A stretch of 64,000 nucleotides of DNA, taken from the NCBI RefSeq assembly GCF_000518305.1, contig NZ_JADI01000009.1, positions 1 to 64,000 on the forward strand. The letters run 5' to 3'. The DNA comes from Mycoplasma imitans ATCC 51306 (lineage in GTDB: Bacteria; Bacillota_I; Bacilli_A; Mycoplasmatales; Mycoplasmoidaceae). How positions within the stretch are numbered: position 1 is the first letter of the stretch; the number at the start of each line of letters is the position of its first letter. This document shows, one piece after another, positions 30,843 through 43,698 of the stretch. Under the pieces are notes generated by a model. It saw nothing but the letters and a program-made list of their open reading frames with translations, searched no databases and was not told the origin of the DNA. The translations under genes were made by a program, and so were the position numbers.

Positions 30843-31361
30843 ATGTTTAATAAAAGATATGTAATTAATCAACGTTTAGAAATAAAAAAAATTGATAATT
30901 ACCAAATTAATCATTTGTACGATTTTTTAAACGGCCTAAACAACGAGCATCATCTTGGTTTTAGTAAAAGCGATGTTGATCTAGTCAATCTAGAAAATTA
31001 TATCGATTTTTCTAAAAGAAGATGGGCTGAAAAAAGTTCGTTCTTTTTTGTTATCTACTTGGATAATGCAATCTTTGGTCTTTTAAAGATTAATGTTGAT
31101 AAAACCAACGGTCAGATTAAATATTTACTAAAAAACTATGATCAAGAGATTATTAAACAACTAATTGATTTCTTAATTAGAGTTTGTCAATCTAACAATT
31201 TGAAATGGCTATATCTAAAAGTCGAAAAAGAAAACACTCAATTAGATAGTATTTTGGCTTCAATCGGAATGTATCAACTAAACCTAATTGAGTTAAAAGA
31301 GATCAACGTAGTTAAAACCAATCGCAAACTTGCTGATAATTATTGAGCTAAGCGGGTTTAA
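30843..31361 (+). CDS. Small GNAT-like protein, hypothetical
   Basis: A 172-residue protein whose layout (FFFVIYLDNAIFGLLKIN, then a helix and KWLYLKVEKENTQLDSILASIGMYQ) resembles a degenerate GNAT N-acetyltransferase fold. The acetyl-CoA loop R/QxxGxG/A is not clear, so activity is doubtful. The frame passes TGA at 31344-31346 (Trp) and ends WAKRV. It is divergent from the putative nuclease and immediately precedes tRNA-Arg on the same strand. No ribosome-binding site is seen; the message may be nearly leaderless. Confidence 0.6.
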
Positions 31362-31375
31362 ATATTTTTTTATTT

Positions 31376-31381
31376 TATAAT
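31376..31381 (+). promoter_or_regulatory. -10 element of tRNA-Arg
   Basis: TATAAT lies 17 bases ahead of the first tRNA base, consistent with initiation just before the mature 5' end. Confidence 0.65.
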
Positions 31382-31398
31382 ACTATCGAGTTATTAAT

Positions 31399-31475
31399 GC
31401 GCCCATAGTTCAATCGGATAGAACATCTGACTTCGGATCAGACGGTTATGGGTTCAAGTCCTATTGGGCGCGCCA
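31399..31475 (+). tRNA. tRNA-Arg (anticodon UCG)
   Basis: A full cloverleaf can be drawn: acceptor GCGCCCA/TGGGCGC, D-arm GTTC...GAAC, anticodon stem TCTGA/TCAGA with loop CTTCGGA (anticodon TCG), T-arm ATGGG/CCTAT with TTCAAGT, discriminator G and an encoded CCA end. It reads the CGN arginine box. A terminator follows at 31511. Confidence 0.96.
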
Positions 31476-31510
31476 TTAACTTAATACTAATAAACTAACT
31501 AACTTAGACG

Positions 31511-31536
31511 CCAAGTAATTTATTACTTGGTTTTTT
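31511..31536 (+). terminator. Terminator of tRNA-Arg
   Basis: CCAAGTAA and TTACTTGG pair around TTTA, followed by six Ts. This is a standard intrinsic terminator 35 bases after the tRNA. Confidence 0.85.
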
Positions 31537-31562
31537 ATTACAGTTTGAGTAGTTAGTAAATT

Positions 31563-31601
31563 AAAAAAAACACAGCCTTGTATATTGGCTGTGTTTTTTT
31601 T
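31563..31601 (-). terminator. Terminator of the EAGR-box protein gene
   Basis: CACAGCC and GGCTGTG pair (31571-31577 with 31587-31593), flanked by A- and T-runs, 14 bases beyond the stop of the large acidic gene. Symmetric flanks make it bidirectional. Confidence 0.8.
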
Positions 31602-31614
31602 GTTTTGTTGATGA

Positions 31615-34600
31615 TTATTTCTTAGCTTTTTTTGCTTTTTTCTTTTTCTTCTTACTAGATAATAGACCGAAGTCATCATCCATGTCGTCATCATCAACTT
31701 CGTCTTCATCATCAAAGATTTCAGATGCTGCACCTTCATCAAATTGTGATAATCAGTCATCAGCATCAACTGAATCAGTATCAACACCTTTTAATGCAGG
31801 GATGTCTTCTTCAACATTAACTTCTTCAGGCTCACCTTGAACATATACGAATCAGTTACCTTTTTCATCAAAGTCACCTTCGTATCATTCTCATTCACCA
31901 TCTTCTAAGTAGTAACCAAAGTTTTCATTACCGATGTAATCATCAAAGTTGATTTCACCATTTTCATCAGCATAGATGTAGTGTTCACCTTCAACCTCAA
32001 CTTCTTCAACATCTTCAGAATCAGCTTCAGCGTTTTCAGATTCTTCTTCTGTTTGTTGATCTTCTGGTTGTTCTTCAGCTTCAGTAACTTCTTGTGCTTC
32101 TGGTTCTTCTCAACTTACTTCTTCTTCATTCTTAATGAAGTTGTTATCTTCGTCAAAGTAACCTGCTCAGATTCATTCACCATCTTCGTCGTAATGACCA
32201 TAGTCTTCATTACCAACGTATTGTTCTCAGAATTCTGCTTCTTCTTCTGGTTCAGCTCGAGATTGTTTTTCTTGACTTAGTTCTTCGTCAGCTGCTTCTT
32301 GTTCAACTTCTTCAGGTTGATCTTCTTGAACTACTGATTGTTCTTCAACAGGTTGTTCATAAGCTGGTTCTACACCTTGAGTATTAGCACTAAAGTCAAC
32401 GATTTCAGGCTCATGTTGATCATCTTCGCTAATTTCGTGTAATTCTGAATCATCTTCAGATTCATCATCTAATTCAACACCTTCAACTGCTTGAGTTGAT
32501 AATGATTCTTCCTCAGATGGTTGTTCTGAAAGTTCTTCTGGTTTGGTTTGTTCTTCTTGTTCAGCAGTTTGAGCTTCTTCGTTTCTGAAGAAGTTATTAT
32601 CTTCATCGAAGTAACCATCTCAGATTCATTCTTCGTTTTCGTCGTAGTGACCGTAGTGTTCATCACCAACGTATTTTTCTCAGAATTCAGCTTCTTGTTC
32701 ATCTTGAGTTAGAAGTTCTTCGTCAGCTTGTTCTTGAGCTTGTTGTTGTAGCGCTTCTTCTACTTCTTGTTGAACTTCTACTTCTTCGTGAGCAGTTTCT
32801 AAGTTCTTGGTATTGCCACTGAAGTCGATGATTTCAGGTTCAGGTTGTTCATCTTCGCTAATTTCTTCAAGTTGAGCATCTTCTTTTTCTTCTTGAGTAG
32901 GTTGTTTCGTGTCATCAAGTGAATCAGCGCTTGAAGTCATGTATTCACTATCATCATGGGTTTCAACTTCAACCTCTTCTGGTTGATCAAATCCTTCATC
33001 ATTTCTAAAGAAGTTTTTATCTTCATCGAAGTAACCATCCCAGATTCATTCTTCGTTTTCGTCGTAATGACCATAATGTTCATCACCAACGTATTTTTCT
33101 CAGAATTCAGCTTCTTCTTGAGCAACTTCTTCGTGTTGTTCTTGTTCAAGTGAATCTTGAGTTGCTGATTCTTGTAATCTTTCTTCATTAGCTTGTTGAT
33201 CAGCTAAAGCTTCTTGAGTTTCTGGTTGATCTTCACTAGCGTGTTCTTCTGCAAGTTCATCAACAATTTCATCTTGAGTTTGTACTTCTTCAAATTGTGC
33301 TGTTGACTCATCTGCTGAAGGTTCTTGAACAACTTCTTCGTCAACTTCTTGTTGAGTTTGTTGTACAACTTCTTGGTGATCTTCTTGTTCAACTAGATCA
33401 GATTGTTCTTGAGGTTGTTCTACAACTTCTTCAAATTGTGCTGTTGACTCATCTACTGAAGGTTGTTCTACAACTTCTTCATCAACTTCTTGTTGAGTTT
33501 GTTGTACAACTTCTTGGTGATCTTCTTGTTCAACTAGATCAGCTTGTTCTTGTGGTTGTTCAACTTCTTCAAATTCTGCTGTTGGTTGTTCAATTTGAAC
33601 TTCTTCTTGACTTAATTCTGGTTCAACTTGAACTTCTTCTTCAACAAGTTCTGGTTCAACTTGTAATTCTTCTTCAACTTGTTCGATTGCTTGTTCACCA
33701 ACAACCGGTTCAACGCTAACTTCTTCTTGTTCAGGTGATTTAGGTTTAGCTAACTCAAATTTGCTATCAGCTAATTCAACAGCCGAAAGATCAACGCTTA
33801 CAACTTCACTTGGAGTAGTTTCGTCTGCTAATTTAACTTCAACATTAGATAAATCTAATTCTTTCTTAGCGAATACATCAGGTTTGCTGATTTCAACTAC
33901 AGGTTTACTTGCTTGATCACTAACAATTGAAGGACTAATTTCAGTTAACGCTAATTCTTCTTTGAATTCGAATTGTGGTTTAACAACTTCTGTTTTAACT
34001 GGTTCAGTTCTAGTTTGTTCAACAAAACTATTAGCTGAGAATTTTTCAGATGGTAATTCTACTTGTTTTGTATCAACAACGATACGATCAAGATCATCAG
34101 CTATCTTATCATTAACAACAAATTCAACTTTTTGTTCAACTGCTGTAGGTTCAAAGCTAAATTCAGCTGCTTTTAGTGATTGTTCAACTACTGGTGCTGG
34201 TTGTGGAGCAAACTCAACTGGTTGAGTTGGTAATTCTGAAATTTCAGATACACCACTAACGAATTGATGAATTGATTTGTAGTTATCTTTATTTGGCTTA
34301 ATGAACTTAGTTGACTTAATTTGTTTTAGTTGTTCAGCAATCTCTTGTTCTTTAAGCGCTTGCTTCTTAGCTTCTTCTTGATTTCTTAGTGATTGTTGTT
34401 TTAACTTAAGAATCTCTTCTTTAAGTCTTAACGCTTTTTCATTTAGCGATTGTTCTTTTAGTTTTAGTGCTTCTTCTTTAGCTTTTTGTTCTCTTAAAGC
34501 TTGTTCGCGTAATTCTAATTCTTTTTGAATTTGCGCTTCAACTGCTTGCTGTCTAGCAGCTAGTTCACGTTCAACTTTTTCTTTTAATAAATCTTGTTCT

Positions 34601-37600
34601 TTTTGTTGTTGTGTTGCTAACGAAACGATCTCATCTAATAACTTATTGTTCTTAGGTGCTTGATCTGGAACAAATTGGTTATATTCATTAAAGTATCCAC
34701 TTCAAATTCAAACGTTCTTATCGTTATAATAACCATATTCGCTATCACCAATAAACTTAGTGAAGAACTCTTCTTCTTTTTCTTTCTTATCAGCTTTTTG
34801 ATTTACAACTTCAACTTTCTTAGCTTTTGGTGTATATTGTAAGATCTCTTCTTTGTTAGCTGGTTTGAAGTACTCATCTAAGTTTGTTTGATCATCTAAG
34901 ATTGAAGTCTTAGTTACATCACCAGTTGGTTGGCTAGAATCTTCTTCAACTCTGTTTGAAACAAATTCGTATTGATCATCGAAGTAACCATCAAAGATTC
35001 AGTCACCCTTAGAATTGTAGTGACCATATTCTTCATTACCAATGAATTCTAATCAGAATGGTGCTTGTTGACTTGATGATACACCTAATACAGATCCATC
35101 AATGATTTCATCATTGTGAATCTTAGACTTATCATAAGTCAAGATACCAAGATCTTCGTCAGTTGGTTTTTGGTATCTGCTCTTGTTAATTAATTGATTT
35201 CTAGCTGGTTCTTCTTGTTTTTCAACTAATTGTTCAACCTGATCATCATCTGGTTGTTCTTGTTCATTAACATAAACAACTTTAGGTTTAGCAGTTTTGA
35301 ATCGCTTAGATTCAATTTCGTATTCTAAGTTGTTTTGATTGTTCTTCTTTCAAGAATCAAATAAAGTTGAGAAGTTCGATTCTGAATGAACGTTTTCAGA
35401 TAAGATTTCTAAATCAACCTTATCAGGTTTGAATTCGCCATTGTTATCAAAAGTACCAGTTCAGATCCAAACGCCATCGTTGTCGTAGTAACCATATTCT
35501 ACGTTACCAATGTGTTTTTTGTATCTTGGATCATCCAGTAACATCTTGTGTAGATCTGAGTCTGGAGTGATCTCATTAGTTTTAAGAACTTTTGGAGCGT
35601 TAGTTTTTTTACTTACGTCTTTCTTCTTAGGGAAACTTTGTTTTTGTTTTTCAGCTAAAACTTCTTCTTCAGTCTTAAAGTCATGAGTTGGGTCAGGAAT
35701 TCAGTTTAATTCTTGGTCAAATACCCCGTGTCAGATTCAAACTTTAGAACTTCCTTCAATGTGACCATAAACTGGATCATCAATTAATTCTTTTCATAAC
35801 TTCTTGCGTTCAGAAGCCTTAATTGACGATAAAATTACATGTTTAGTTCCATAGAACGGTACTTCTTCATCACTAGTAAATGGAATTCATTTTTGTAGTT
35901 TTGAAAACTTACCTTTTCAGTTCCAAGTTTTGTTATTATAGAAACCGTATTCTGGATTACCAACATAAGCTTCTCAGAATCTACGTGCTGGATCACTCTT
36001 TTGTTGATTACCAAACATCTCATCGATCACTTTAGTTGGAACGATGCTATTTTTCATTCCTTCTGAGCGTTCTTTACCTAAATCTAATAGTTGGTTAGGT
36101 GTATAGATCTCTTCGGTATCTTCTGAACTAGCTAGATCCACATCCATATCAAGATCAAATTGCGAATCTTTATCAGCTGATGAACTTTGAGATTTTAGAT
36201 CATTAGATACAACTGGAAGTTCGTATTTGATTTGAGGTTGAATTGTGCTGGTAATATCATCATCCAATAAACTTAGATCTAATTCATCATCGATATTATT
36301 AGCATCAAACTCTTCAAAAGCAGCTAGCTCTTTGTCTAAACTTTCGGTGTTAATTAAATCATCTGATTCTAGTGATGAGATATCAACAATAGGATCATCT
36401 GATTCAATATCAAAGATATTTGTAACAACTACTTCTTCTTTAGTGTTAGTTAGTGCTTTTTGTGGTGTTAATTCTGCTACTACTTCAATATCAGATTTAC
36501 TATCATCTTCTACTGAATCAGTAACCACTGATTCAAAGTTGTGTTCAGTTGTAGGAAGGAAATCTTCTGTGCTTAATTTAGCTTCACCAATTAAAGCTGT
36601 AGTTTTTTCTTCAGTTAATTCGATTACTTTAGTTTGTAATCTTTCGATCATTTCATTTTGTTTTGAAACGATACGAAGTTGTTCTTTCATTCTCTTATTG
36701 AAAGAACTAATAATATGACTTAATTCTGATTGTTTTTTGTTAACAACAACTAATTCATTTTGGTTTGGGCTTAATTGATTGTAATTATTTGCTGGAACTA
36801 ATTCAGTTGTACTAGCAAATGGATCAAAATCAATTAGTTGTTGTGTATAACTATTTTGTTGAGGGAATAGTTCTTTTTGTTGTTGGTTTAAATAAGGCGC
36901 TTGTTGATATGGGTTTGCATTTGGCGGTACAAATCCAGGATGTACTGGTGGATAATAATATGGCGGAACGAAATATGGATTAAAGTAAGGATTGAATGGC
37001 GGACGACCATAAGGGTTCATTGGACGAACATAACCCTTAGGAATGTACATTCTTGATGGAATTGGTTGGTTAAAACGTTCGTTGTTAAAACGATCAAAAT
37101 TGTTGTTTAGTTGATTATTAAATTTTTGTTTATTTAATTTAGCGTTTTTATTTGGTTTATTACTATCAAAATTTAATGGTGAACTATCACCATCGAAATC
37201 AGGTAAATCATCAAAACTGTTAGATGCTACTGCATCATTGAAACTTGGGTGATATTGGTTTCTTACAATAAACTCACCTTCATCTTCTTTTTTATTGTCG
37301 TGTTTCATTTCGTTTGAAATCACTAAATTTTTCTTATCGATATCTTTCATTTCCTTAAAATGATCGCTGTAACTTTCGTCCTTCATTTCTTTAGTATAGT
37401 CTAAAGCAGATTCAGCATAAAAAGCCTCTGCTTTAATCTCTTCTTTAATTGCTTCTTTATCTTTAATCGTATCTATTGATGCTTTTTTAGCCAATAATTC
37501 AAAGTCATCTTTCTTAGATTCTAGATACTTCTTATAATAGTCAGAATAATTTAAAGATTCTAACGCCTTTTTAGAAACCTTTTTCTTACTGTTACCATCT

Positions 37601-37680
37601 AGTGAAATAGAAGCAGGCTCATTATCGTGCGCGCTTTTATTTTTAATAGTTTTTTTCTCAGTTTTTTTGTTGTCAGCCAT
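31615..37680 (-). CDS. Giant acidic EAGR-box protein, P200/HMW1-type terminal-organelle candidate
   Basis: One 2,021-residue frame with no TAA or TAG when TGA is tryptophan; I checked every triplet. The N-terminal third has a Lys-rich start, a Pro/Tyr/Asn-rich stretch (about residues 215-270) and an acidic region. Nine EAGR boxes (aromatic and Gly-rich, pattern IGN-EYGYY-WIW-GYFD) begin near residues 569, 628, 714, 874, 970, 1525, 1667, 1815 and 1911. Between boxes five and six are a Gln/Glu/Lys coiled coil (about 1010-1125) and long Glu/Gln/Val repeats. The tail is polylysine-like. EAGR boxes are known from HMW1, TopJ and P200 of the Pneumoniae group, where they act in the gliding and attachment organelle. 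The closest match by architecture is P200. No membrane segment is evident. Confidence 0.88.
33289..33570 (-). repeat. Two tandem 141-bp repeats inside the EAGR-box gene
   Basis: A 47-codon unit (beginning near TTCAAATTGTGCTGTTGACT) occurs at about 33289 and again at about 33430 with few mismatches, encoding a Glu/Gln/Val-rich block around STAQFEEV and VEQEDHQEVVQQTQQ. The unit is a whole number of codons, so copy number can change without frameshift. Confidence 0.8.
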
Positions 37681-37837
37681 ATTTCTTAAATGTTATAAAT
37701 AAATGATTTTATAAAACAATGATCAGAATAAATATTCTGAATCCATAATTCAAATATATTTTAAAATAAAATAATTTTAAAAACGTTATTTTTCTTCTGT
37801 TTTTTCTCGTAAAATTTTTGAGATTAAAAGTAGTAAA

Positions 37838-39208
37838 TTATACACTTTTGATCTTGCGATTTTTTTTCTTATAAGAACTAATTAAGCGTTGTTTAACTTT
37901 AGCTTCGATTGCTTGACGTTTAGCTTTAGCTTTAATCTTATTAATCTTTTGTTTAACTTTCTTTTTATAACCTGGTTGAACTTTTTTAGGAGCTGAAATC
38001 AACACTTTTTTGATCTCATTAGCAACCGCCTCATCCTGGGCTTTTTTATAAGTTGATTTGACAATTTTGTATTTAGTTAAAGATAAATCCCGATTAATCT
38101 TTAATGGGATAAATACCAACTTCTTAGCTTCAAGTCGTCTTAAGATCGCTTCATCGTTCGGATCAAAAAACACATATGATACCCCGGTTTCATTACCTCT
38201 AGCTGTACGCCCAGATCTGTGAATATATCAAATATCATCTTTAGGTAAGTTTCATGAAATTACGTGAGATACTGCTTTGAAATCAATACCTCTAGATGAT
38301 AAATCAGATACAATTGCATATTTAACTTGATCATTTTTGATTAAGTTAAATTGTTGTTTTCTTACCCTTTTATCTAACTTTCCGTGTAGTGTAGCAAAAG
38401 CAATCTGGTTTTGTTCAAATCAGTTTTGAATTGGCGGAATATCTTTTATCTTATTAACAAAGATTAAACAAAGATAAGGATCAATATTTTTAATCACTGC
38501 GTGAAGTGAATCTAATTTATCTAGACTTTTATTTTTAATTAGATAATGTTTAATCTTTTCGTTAATCCAGATCGAATCTGAAACGTTGATTGGTGTCGCA
38601 TTTTTAATAAAACGTTTGATCTTATTAATTACATCAAGGTGTAATGTTGCACTAAAGGCTGCTATTGTCAATTTTTTATTGGCATTAGATAGGTAATTTT
38701 GCGTCTTTATTAAATCAGCAAAAAATCCTTGATCAATCATCATATCGATCTCATCATAAATTAAATATTTCGTTGATTTAAGATTTCAATTTACTGCATG
38801 ATCAATCGCTTGGTTAAATCGACTTGGAGTTGAGATCAAAATGTGTGGTGGATTATTTTTAATATTAATAATTTGTTGATCAAATTCAGTATTACCGACA
38901 AAATCCTTAATTTTGATTGCTTTATTATTTTTAATAAAACTGAGTAATACAGTTTTGATCTGATTTGCCAACTCTCTAGTTGGAACTATAATAACTGCCT
39001 GAATTAAATTTTGTTCTGGATCTAAATTTTGTAAAATTGGTAATAAAAAAGCTAAGGTTTTACCAGTTCCCGTAGGTGCAACACCAATTACATTTTTTTG
39101 CTTAACTAATGGTAAAATTGCTTCTTTTTGAATCTTCGTTGGTTCATAAATCCCTAGTTGTTTTAGGGTTTTAGTAATAAAATCTTTTCAAGGATATATC
39201 TTGTTCAT
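37838..39208 (-). CDS. DEAD-box-family ATP-dependent RNA helicase
   Basis: A 456-residue helicase with both RecA-like domains. Motifs are the Q-motif region GIYEPTKIQKEAILP, Walker A APTGTGKT, PTRELANQ, Walker B as YDEID instead of DEAD, SAT, then IVSDLSSRGIDF and HRSGRTARG. The C-terminal 90 residues are strongly basic (KKVKQKINKIKAKAKRQ), probably RNA-binding. Three internal TGA codons read as tryptophan. A role in ribosome assembly or mRNA turnover is inferred from the family. It lies downstream of eno behind a terminator, and a 157-base gap separates it from the EAGR gene. Confidence 0.92.
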
Positions 39209-39223
39209 AAGTTAATTTTAAAA

Positions 39224-39262
39224 ATAAAAATAAGAAGTTTTTGTTTAAACTTCTTATTTTTG
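39224..39262 (-). terminator. Terminator of eno
   Basis: A 14-base perfect stem, AAAATAAGAAGTTT with AAACTTCTTATTTT, six-base loop, 30 bases after the eno stop. Flanking A and T tracts support intrinsic termination. Confidence 0.8.
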
Positions 39263-39293
39263 CGTCTAAGTTAGTTGTTAGTTAATTATAAAA

Positions 39294-40733
<1,440 letters not shown>

Positions 40734-40914
40734 TTTATTTTTCTTCTTTTTTTTATTTTTAATTGAAATATTTTCACTATTTATTTTATAAAAATAAAAA
40801 CTAAATCTCAAAATATATTTATAAGATTTTTTCATTGTGGTACTTATGAGCAGAATCAATCAAGGCCATTTCGGTAACGAAGTGTCAACTTGTTGTTTTG
40901 AGATGAACTAAAAT

Positions 40915-40946
40915 ATGATCAACGATTGGTAAAATTCGTTGATCAT
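40915..40946 (-). terminator. Terminator between the Q/T-rich membrane protein gene and eno
   Basis: An 11-base perfect stem, ATGATCAACGA with TCGTTGATCAT, lies 24 bases after the stop of the membrane-protein gene. Short T-rich sequence follows on the minus strand. Confidence 0.65.
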
Positions 40947-40969
40947 GTTTTTTTATTTTTGAACTAAAT

Positions 40970-42562
40970 TTATTCTTTTGAATCTTTCATTTTTTTGAAT
41001 AAATTTTTTAGCTCTTCTTTTTGCTTTTCTTCTTCTTTGATTGTTTTAACACCGATACCTAACTCTTCTTCAATGTTATCTTTATTCTCTTCTTGAACAG
41101 ATTGGGTATGTTTTAAATTTTGCTCATCATTAGCACCGGATAATGGTGATTTAAACTTAAAGATATTTTTGTATAAGTCAGCAGGATTAACATTACTTGT
41201 CGCTGTTTGTGTAGCTGAGTCATCTTCTTTATTAACAGTTGTTGTTTGTTCTACTCTTTGACTAGATGCGCTTTGATTATTATCAACAGTTGTTGTTTGA
41301 TTGTTGACCTCTTGAGTTTTAGTATAAGCATGCATCTTTTTAAAGACATCTTTTAAATCTTTAGTTGGATTATCATTAACCTTAGTTTCTTTGGTTTGAT
41401 TGCTATTAACTTCAGTTTGTGGAGCTGAAGTTGGTGGTGGGGTGTAAGATTGCTGACTAGAAGTTGATTCGCTTGAAGTATACTCTGGATTTGAATCAGT
41501 TTTTGGATCTACTTTAACAGTTTGTTCTTTGTTAATCTTTGTTGTTGGTTGATCAGTAGTTTTAGTTGTATTATTTGGATCAACTGCTTGAGTTTGAGTT
41601 GCTGAAGCACTAAATGTTTGTTTATTAAATTTTTTAAACAGGGCATCCAGATCAGGATCTGGATTAGCTTTAGTTTGAGCATGTTTTTGTTCGTTGTTTG
41701 GTGGAGTTGAACTAGATTGAGGTTTAACTTCTTCTTTTGATGGTTCACTTTGTGCTTGTGTGTTAGATTGAACATTTTCAGATTGTGGTTGCTCTTGTTC
41801 ATTTGGTTTTTCAACTTTTTCTTCTTGTACAACTACTGTTTCAGCATCCAACTTAACAATTGCTTTTTTTAATTTAGATAAAGAAGTAAAAAAACTATAT
41901 TGCACACTAAACACACTCTTAATTAGGATTGAAGCAAATAATAAGATGACACCAAAACAAAAGAAGATTCCCAACATCCCACTAATAAGTGTTTTGGTAT
42001 TTATCGTTGAATCTTTTTCGATTACATCATCTAAAGTTTTTTTACTTTTGATAATTTCTTCGTAATTGCCACAGAAATTAAAGAAAACAAAAAAACCAAA
42101 GATCGCTAAAAAAAGCGTGATACAAGCGCACACCAAACTAACCCGATTAACAAAATTAAGTTGTCGTTTAATCTCTTTAATTGGTGTGTCTAACTTCTTA
42201 TGGTTATTAAAATAAAACCCAAAACTAATTAAAGTAATCAAACTAACCAAAATGATTAGTAGAAAACCAAATAGCACATGACTGATTAAACGGTTTGCAT
42301 TGAACTGTTCTAATAACAACTTGATTGAAGTTTTATCATCAAAATTTGGTTTGCTATTATAAGCCGTTCATAAAACTATAAAAACATTAACTGTTAGTAG
42401 TAATACTAATAAAGCGCTGATTAATAAAAAAGTAAAACTACTGATTGATAAACCGTTTTGTTTTTTAATTAAAGAACAATGCGGTTTAATTTCAGTACTA
42501 ATTAGGTTTGAAAGGTAATTAGACAATTTTGCTAAATTTACTGTGTTATTATCATTAACCAT
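40970..42562 (-). CDS. Four-TM membrane protein with a long Q/T/P/N-rich cytoplasmic tail
   Basis: A 530-residue protein that I do not recognise. Four hydrophobic segments lie near residues 46-66, 88-112, 135-158 and 188-212, then about 300 polar residues follow that are rich in Gln, Thr, Ser, Pro, Asn and Lys. Two related blocks in the tail (ALFKKFNKQTF and NLFKKMKDSKE; also DVFKKMHAYTK and DLYKNIFKFKS) look like a short repeated motif of the form D/NLFKK. TGA at 42368-42370 is tryptophan between helices one and two. It is divergent from the HIT gene, with only 60 bases between starts. The tail composition resembles mycoplasma cytadherence accessory proteins, a weak hint only. Confidence 0.75.
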
Positions 42563-42622
42563 ATAAATTAATATTATTATTATATTAATAATTTGTTTAC
42601 TAACAGTTTAAAGAGTATAAAT

Positions 42623-43033
42623 ATGACAGCGACTAATTGTGTTTTTTGTAAGATTATTAATAAAGAGATTGAAGCTAATATAATAGCTGAAAACGATTTA
42701 GCAATCGCTTTTTTAGATGCATTTCCTGTATCAAACGGACACACACTAGTGATCCCTAAAAAACATCATAAAGATTTTAGCCACACACCTAAAGAAGAAA
42801 TGCATGCGGTGACTGATCTTGCTCAAGAAGTTGTTAAGATCTTAGATCGTTCAGATCTAAATGTTTATGGATATAATTATTTATCTAACCAAGCATCGAT
42901 TGCAGGGCAAGAAGTATTCCATTTCCATTTACATATTATTCCTAAGTATGCTGCTAAAGAAGGTTTTGGTTTTAAAACTAATAAAGTTAATATTTTAGAT
43001 CTTAAAGAACTAATGAAGCAAATTAAGCGTTAA
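42623..43033 (+). CDS. HIT-family nucleotide hydrolase
   Basis: A 136-residue histidine-triad protein. CVFCKIINKEIEA is the usual N-terminal zinc or fold segment, AIAFLDAFPVSNGHTLVIPKKHH the nucleotide-binding core, and FHFHLHIIP the catalytic triad. Family members hydrolyse AMP- or dinucleotide-phosphoramidates. ATG 42623 is chosen over an upstream TTG at 42593 because it places the family start correctly. The 3' end overlaps the convergent membrane-protein gene by four bases. Confidence 0.93.
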   Translation: MTATNCVFCKIINKEIEANIIAENDLAIAFLDAFPVSNGHTLVIPKKHHKDFSHTPKEEMHAVTDLAQEVVKILDRSDLNVYGYNYLSNQASIAGQEVFHFHLHIIPKYAAKEGFGFKTNKVNILDLKELMKQIKR

Positions 43034-43695
43034 AGTTCGCTTAATCCACCTGAAGCTTTTTCGGAATTTTTATCAGCTTTAGAACTATCAGATTGCTCTT
43101 GAGCAATCTTATTATTTTGATCAAAAGAAATAATCACTGATTTATCATCACTATTAACTGGTTTGATGTTCTCATCAGTGTTATTTTTTCTCTTATCAAG
43201 CGCTTGTTCAATAAATAAACGCGCTAAACGAATAATTACAAAATTAACGATTGTAATAGCACTCGTTAGTCCGATCGAAACATAAATTAAGATCGTGCTA
43301 ATTCTAAAACTACTGATCACACTATTAGCATTAGCAGCATCAGCACTACGATAAAAATGAACTGATAATACCACGAACAACATTCCCAGAATGATGTTGA
43401 ATAAATATACCGAAATTCCACCTATATACATCCTGGTATATTTTTTATCGTAATGAAATTTTTGATAAAAGAAATCTTTAATAAAAAACTTAATATCAAG
43501 ACCTATAAAAGCAATTCCGATTAAACTACCAATAAGCGATGTTATGATCATTACTTCGGGATTTAGTTGCACCCGATTATTGTTAATCGGATTGATTTCT
43601 CGAAGTAAAATGGCGTTAATACTAAAACCGATAAAAACAAATAGGTTAGCTAAAAAGGTAATGTAATGATTTCTTCATTTTTTTCACTTCATCAT
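43030..43695 (-). CDS. Hypothetical four-TM membrane protein (MG028-like position)
   Basis: A 221-residue protein beginning MMKWKKWRNHY, with both early tryptophans on TGA. Hydrophobic segments near residues 12-30, 50-70, 92-115 and 128-152 span the membrane; the last 65 residues are a hydrophilic Asp/Ser/Lys-rich tail. Placement after the nusB-like gene and efp parallels the MG026-MG027-MG028 order in M. genitalium, which is the only basis for relating it to MG028. It starts four bases after the nusB-like stop. Confidence 0.75.
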
Positions 43696-43698
43696 AAT

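Noticed and set aside
33297-33719. Plus-strand 140-codon leucine/valine/glutamine frame opposite the EAGR gene
   Set aside because: It is the complement of Glu/Gln/Val-rich repeats (TTC/TTG tracts). Composition explains it and the sense frame is clearly real.
31618-35974. CRISPR array or tandem-repeat locus at the EAGR gene
   Set aside because: The repeats are codon-periodic, imperfect and translated in one continuous frame. There are no direct repeats with unique spacers.
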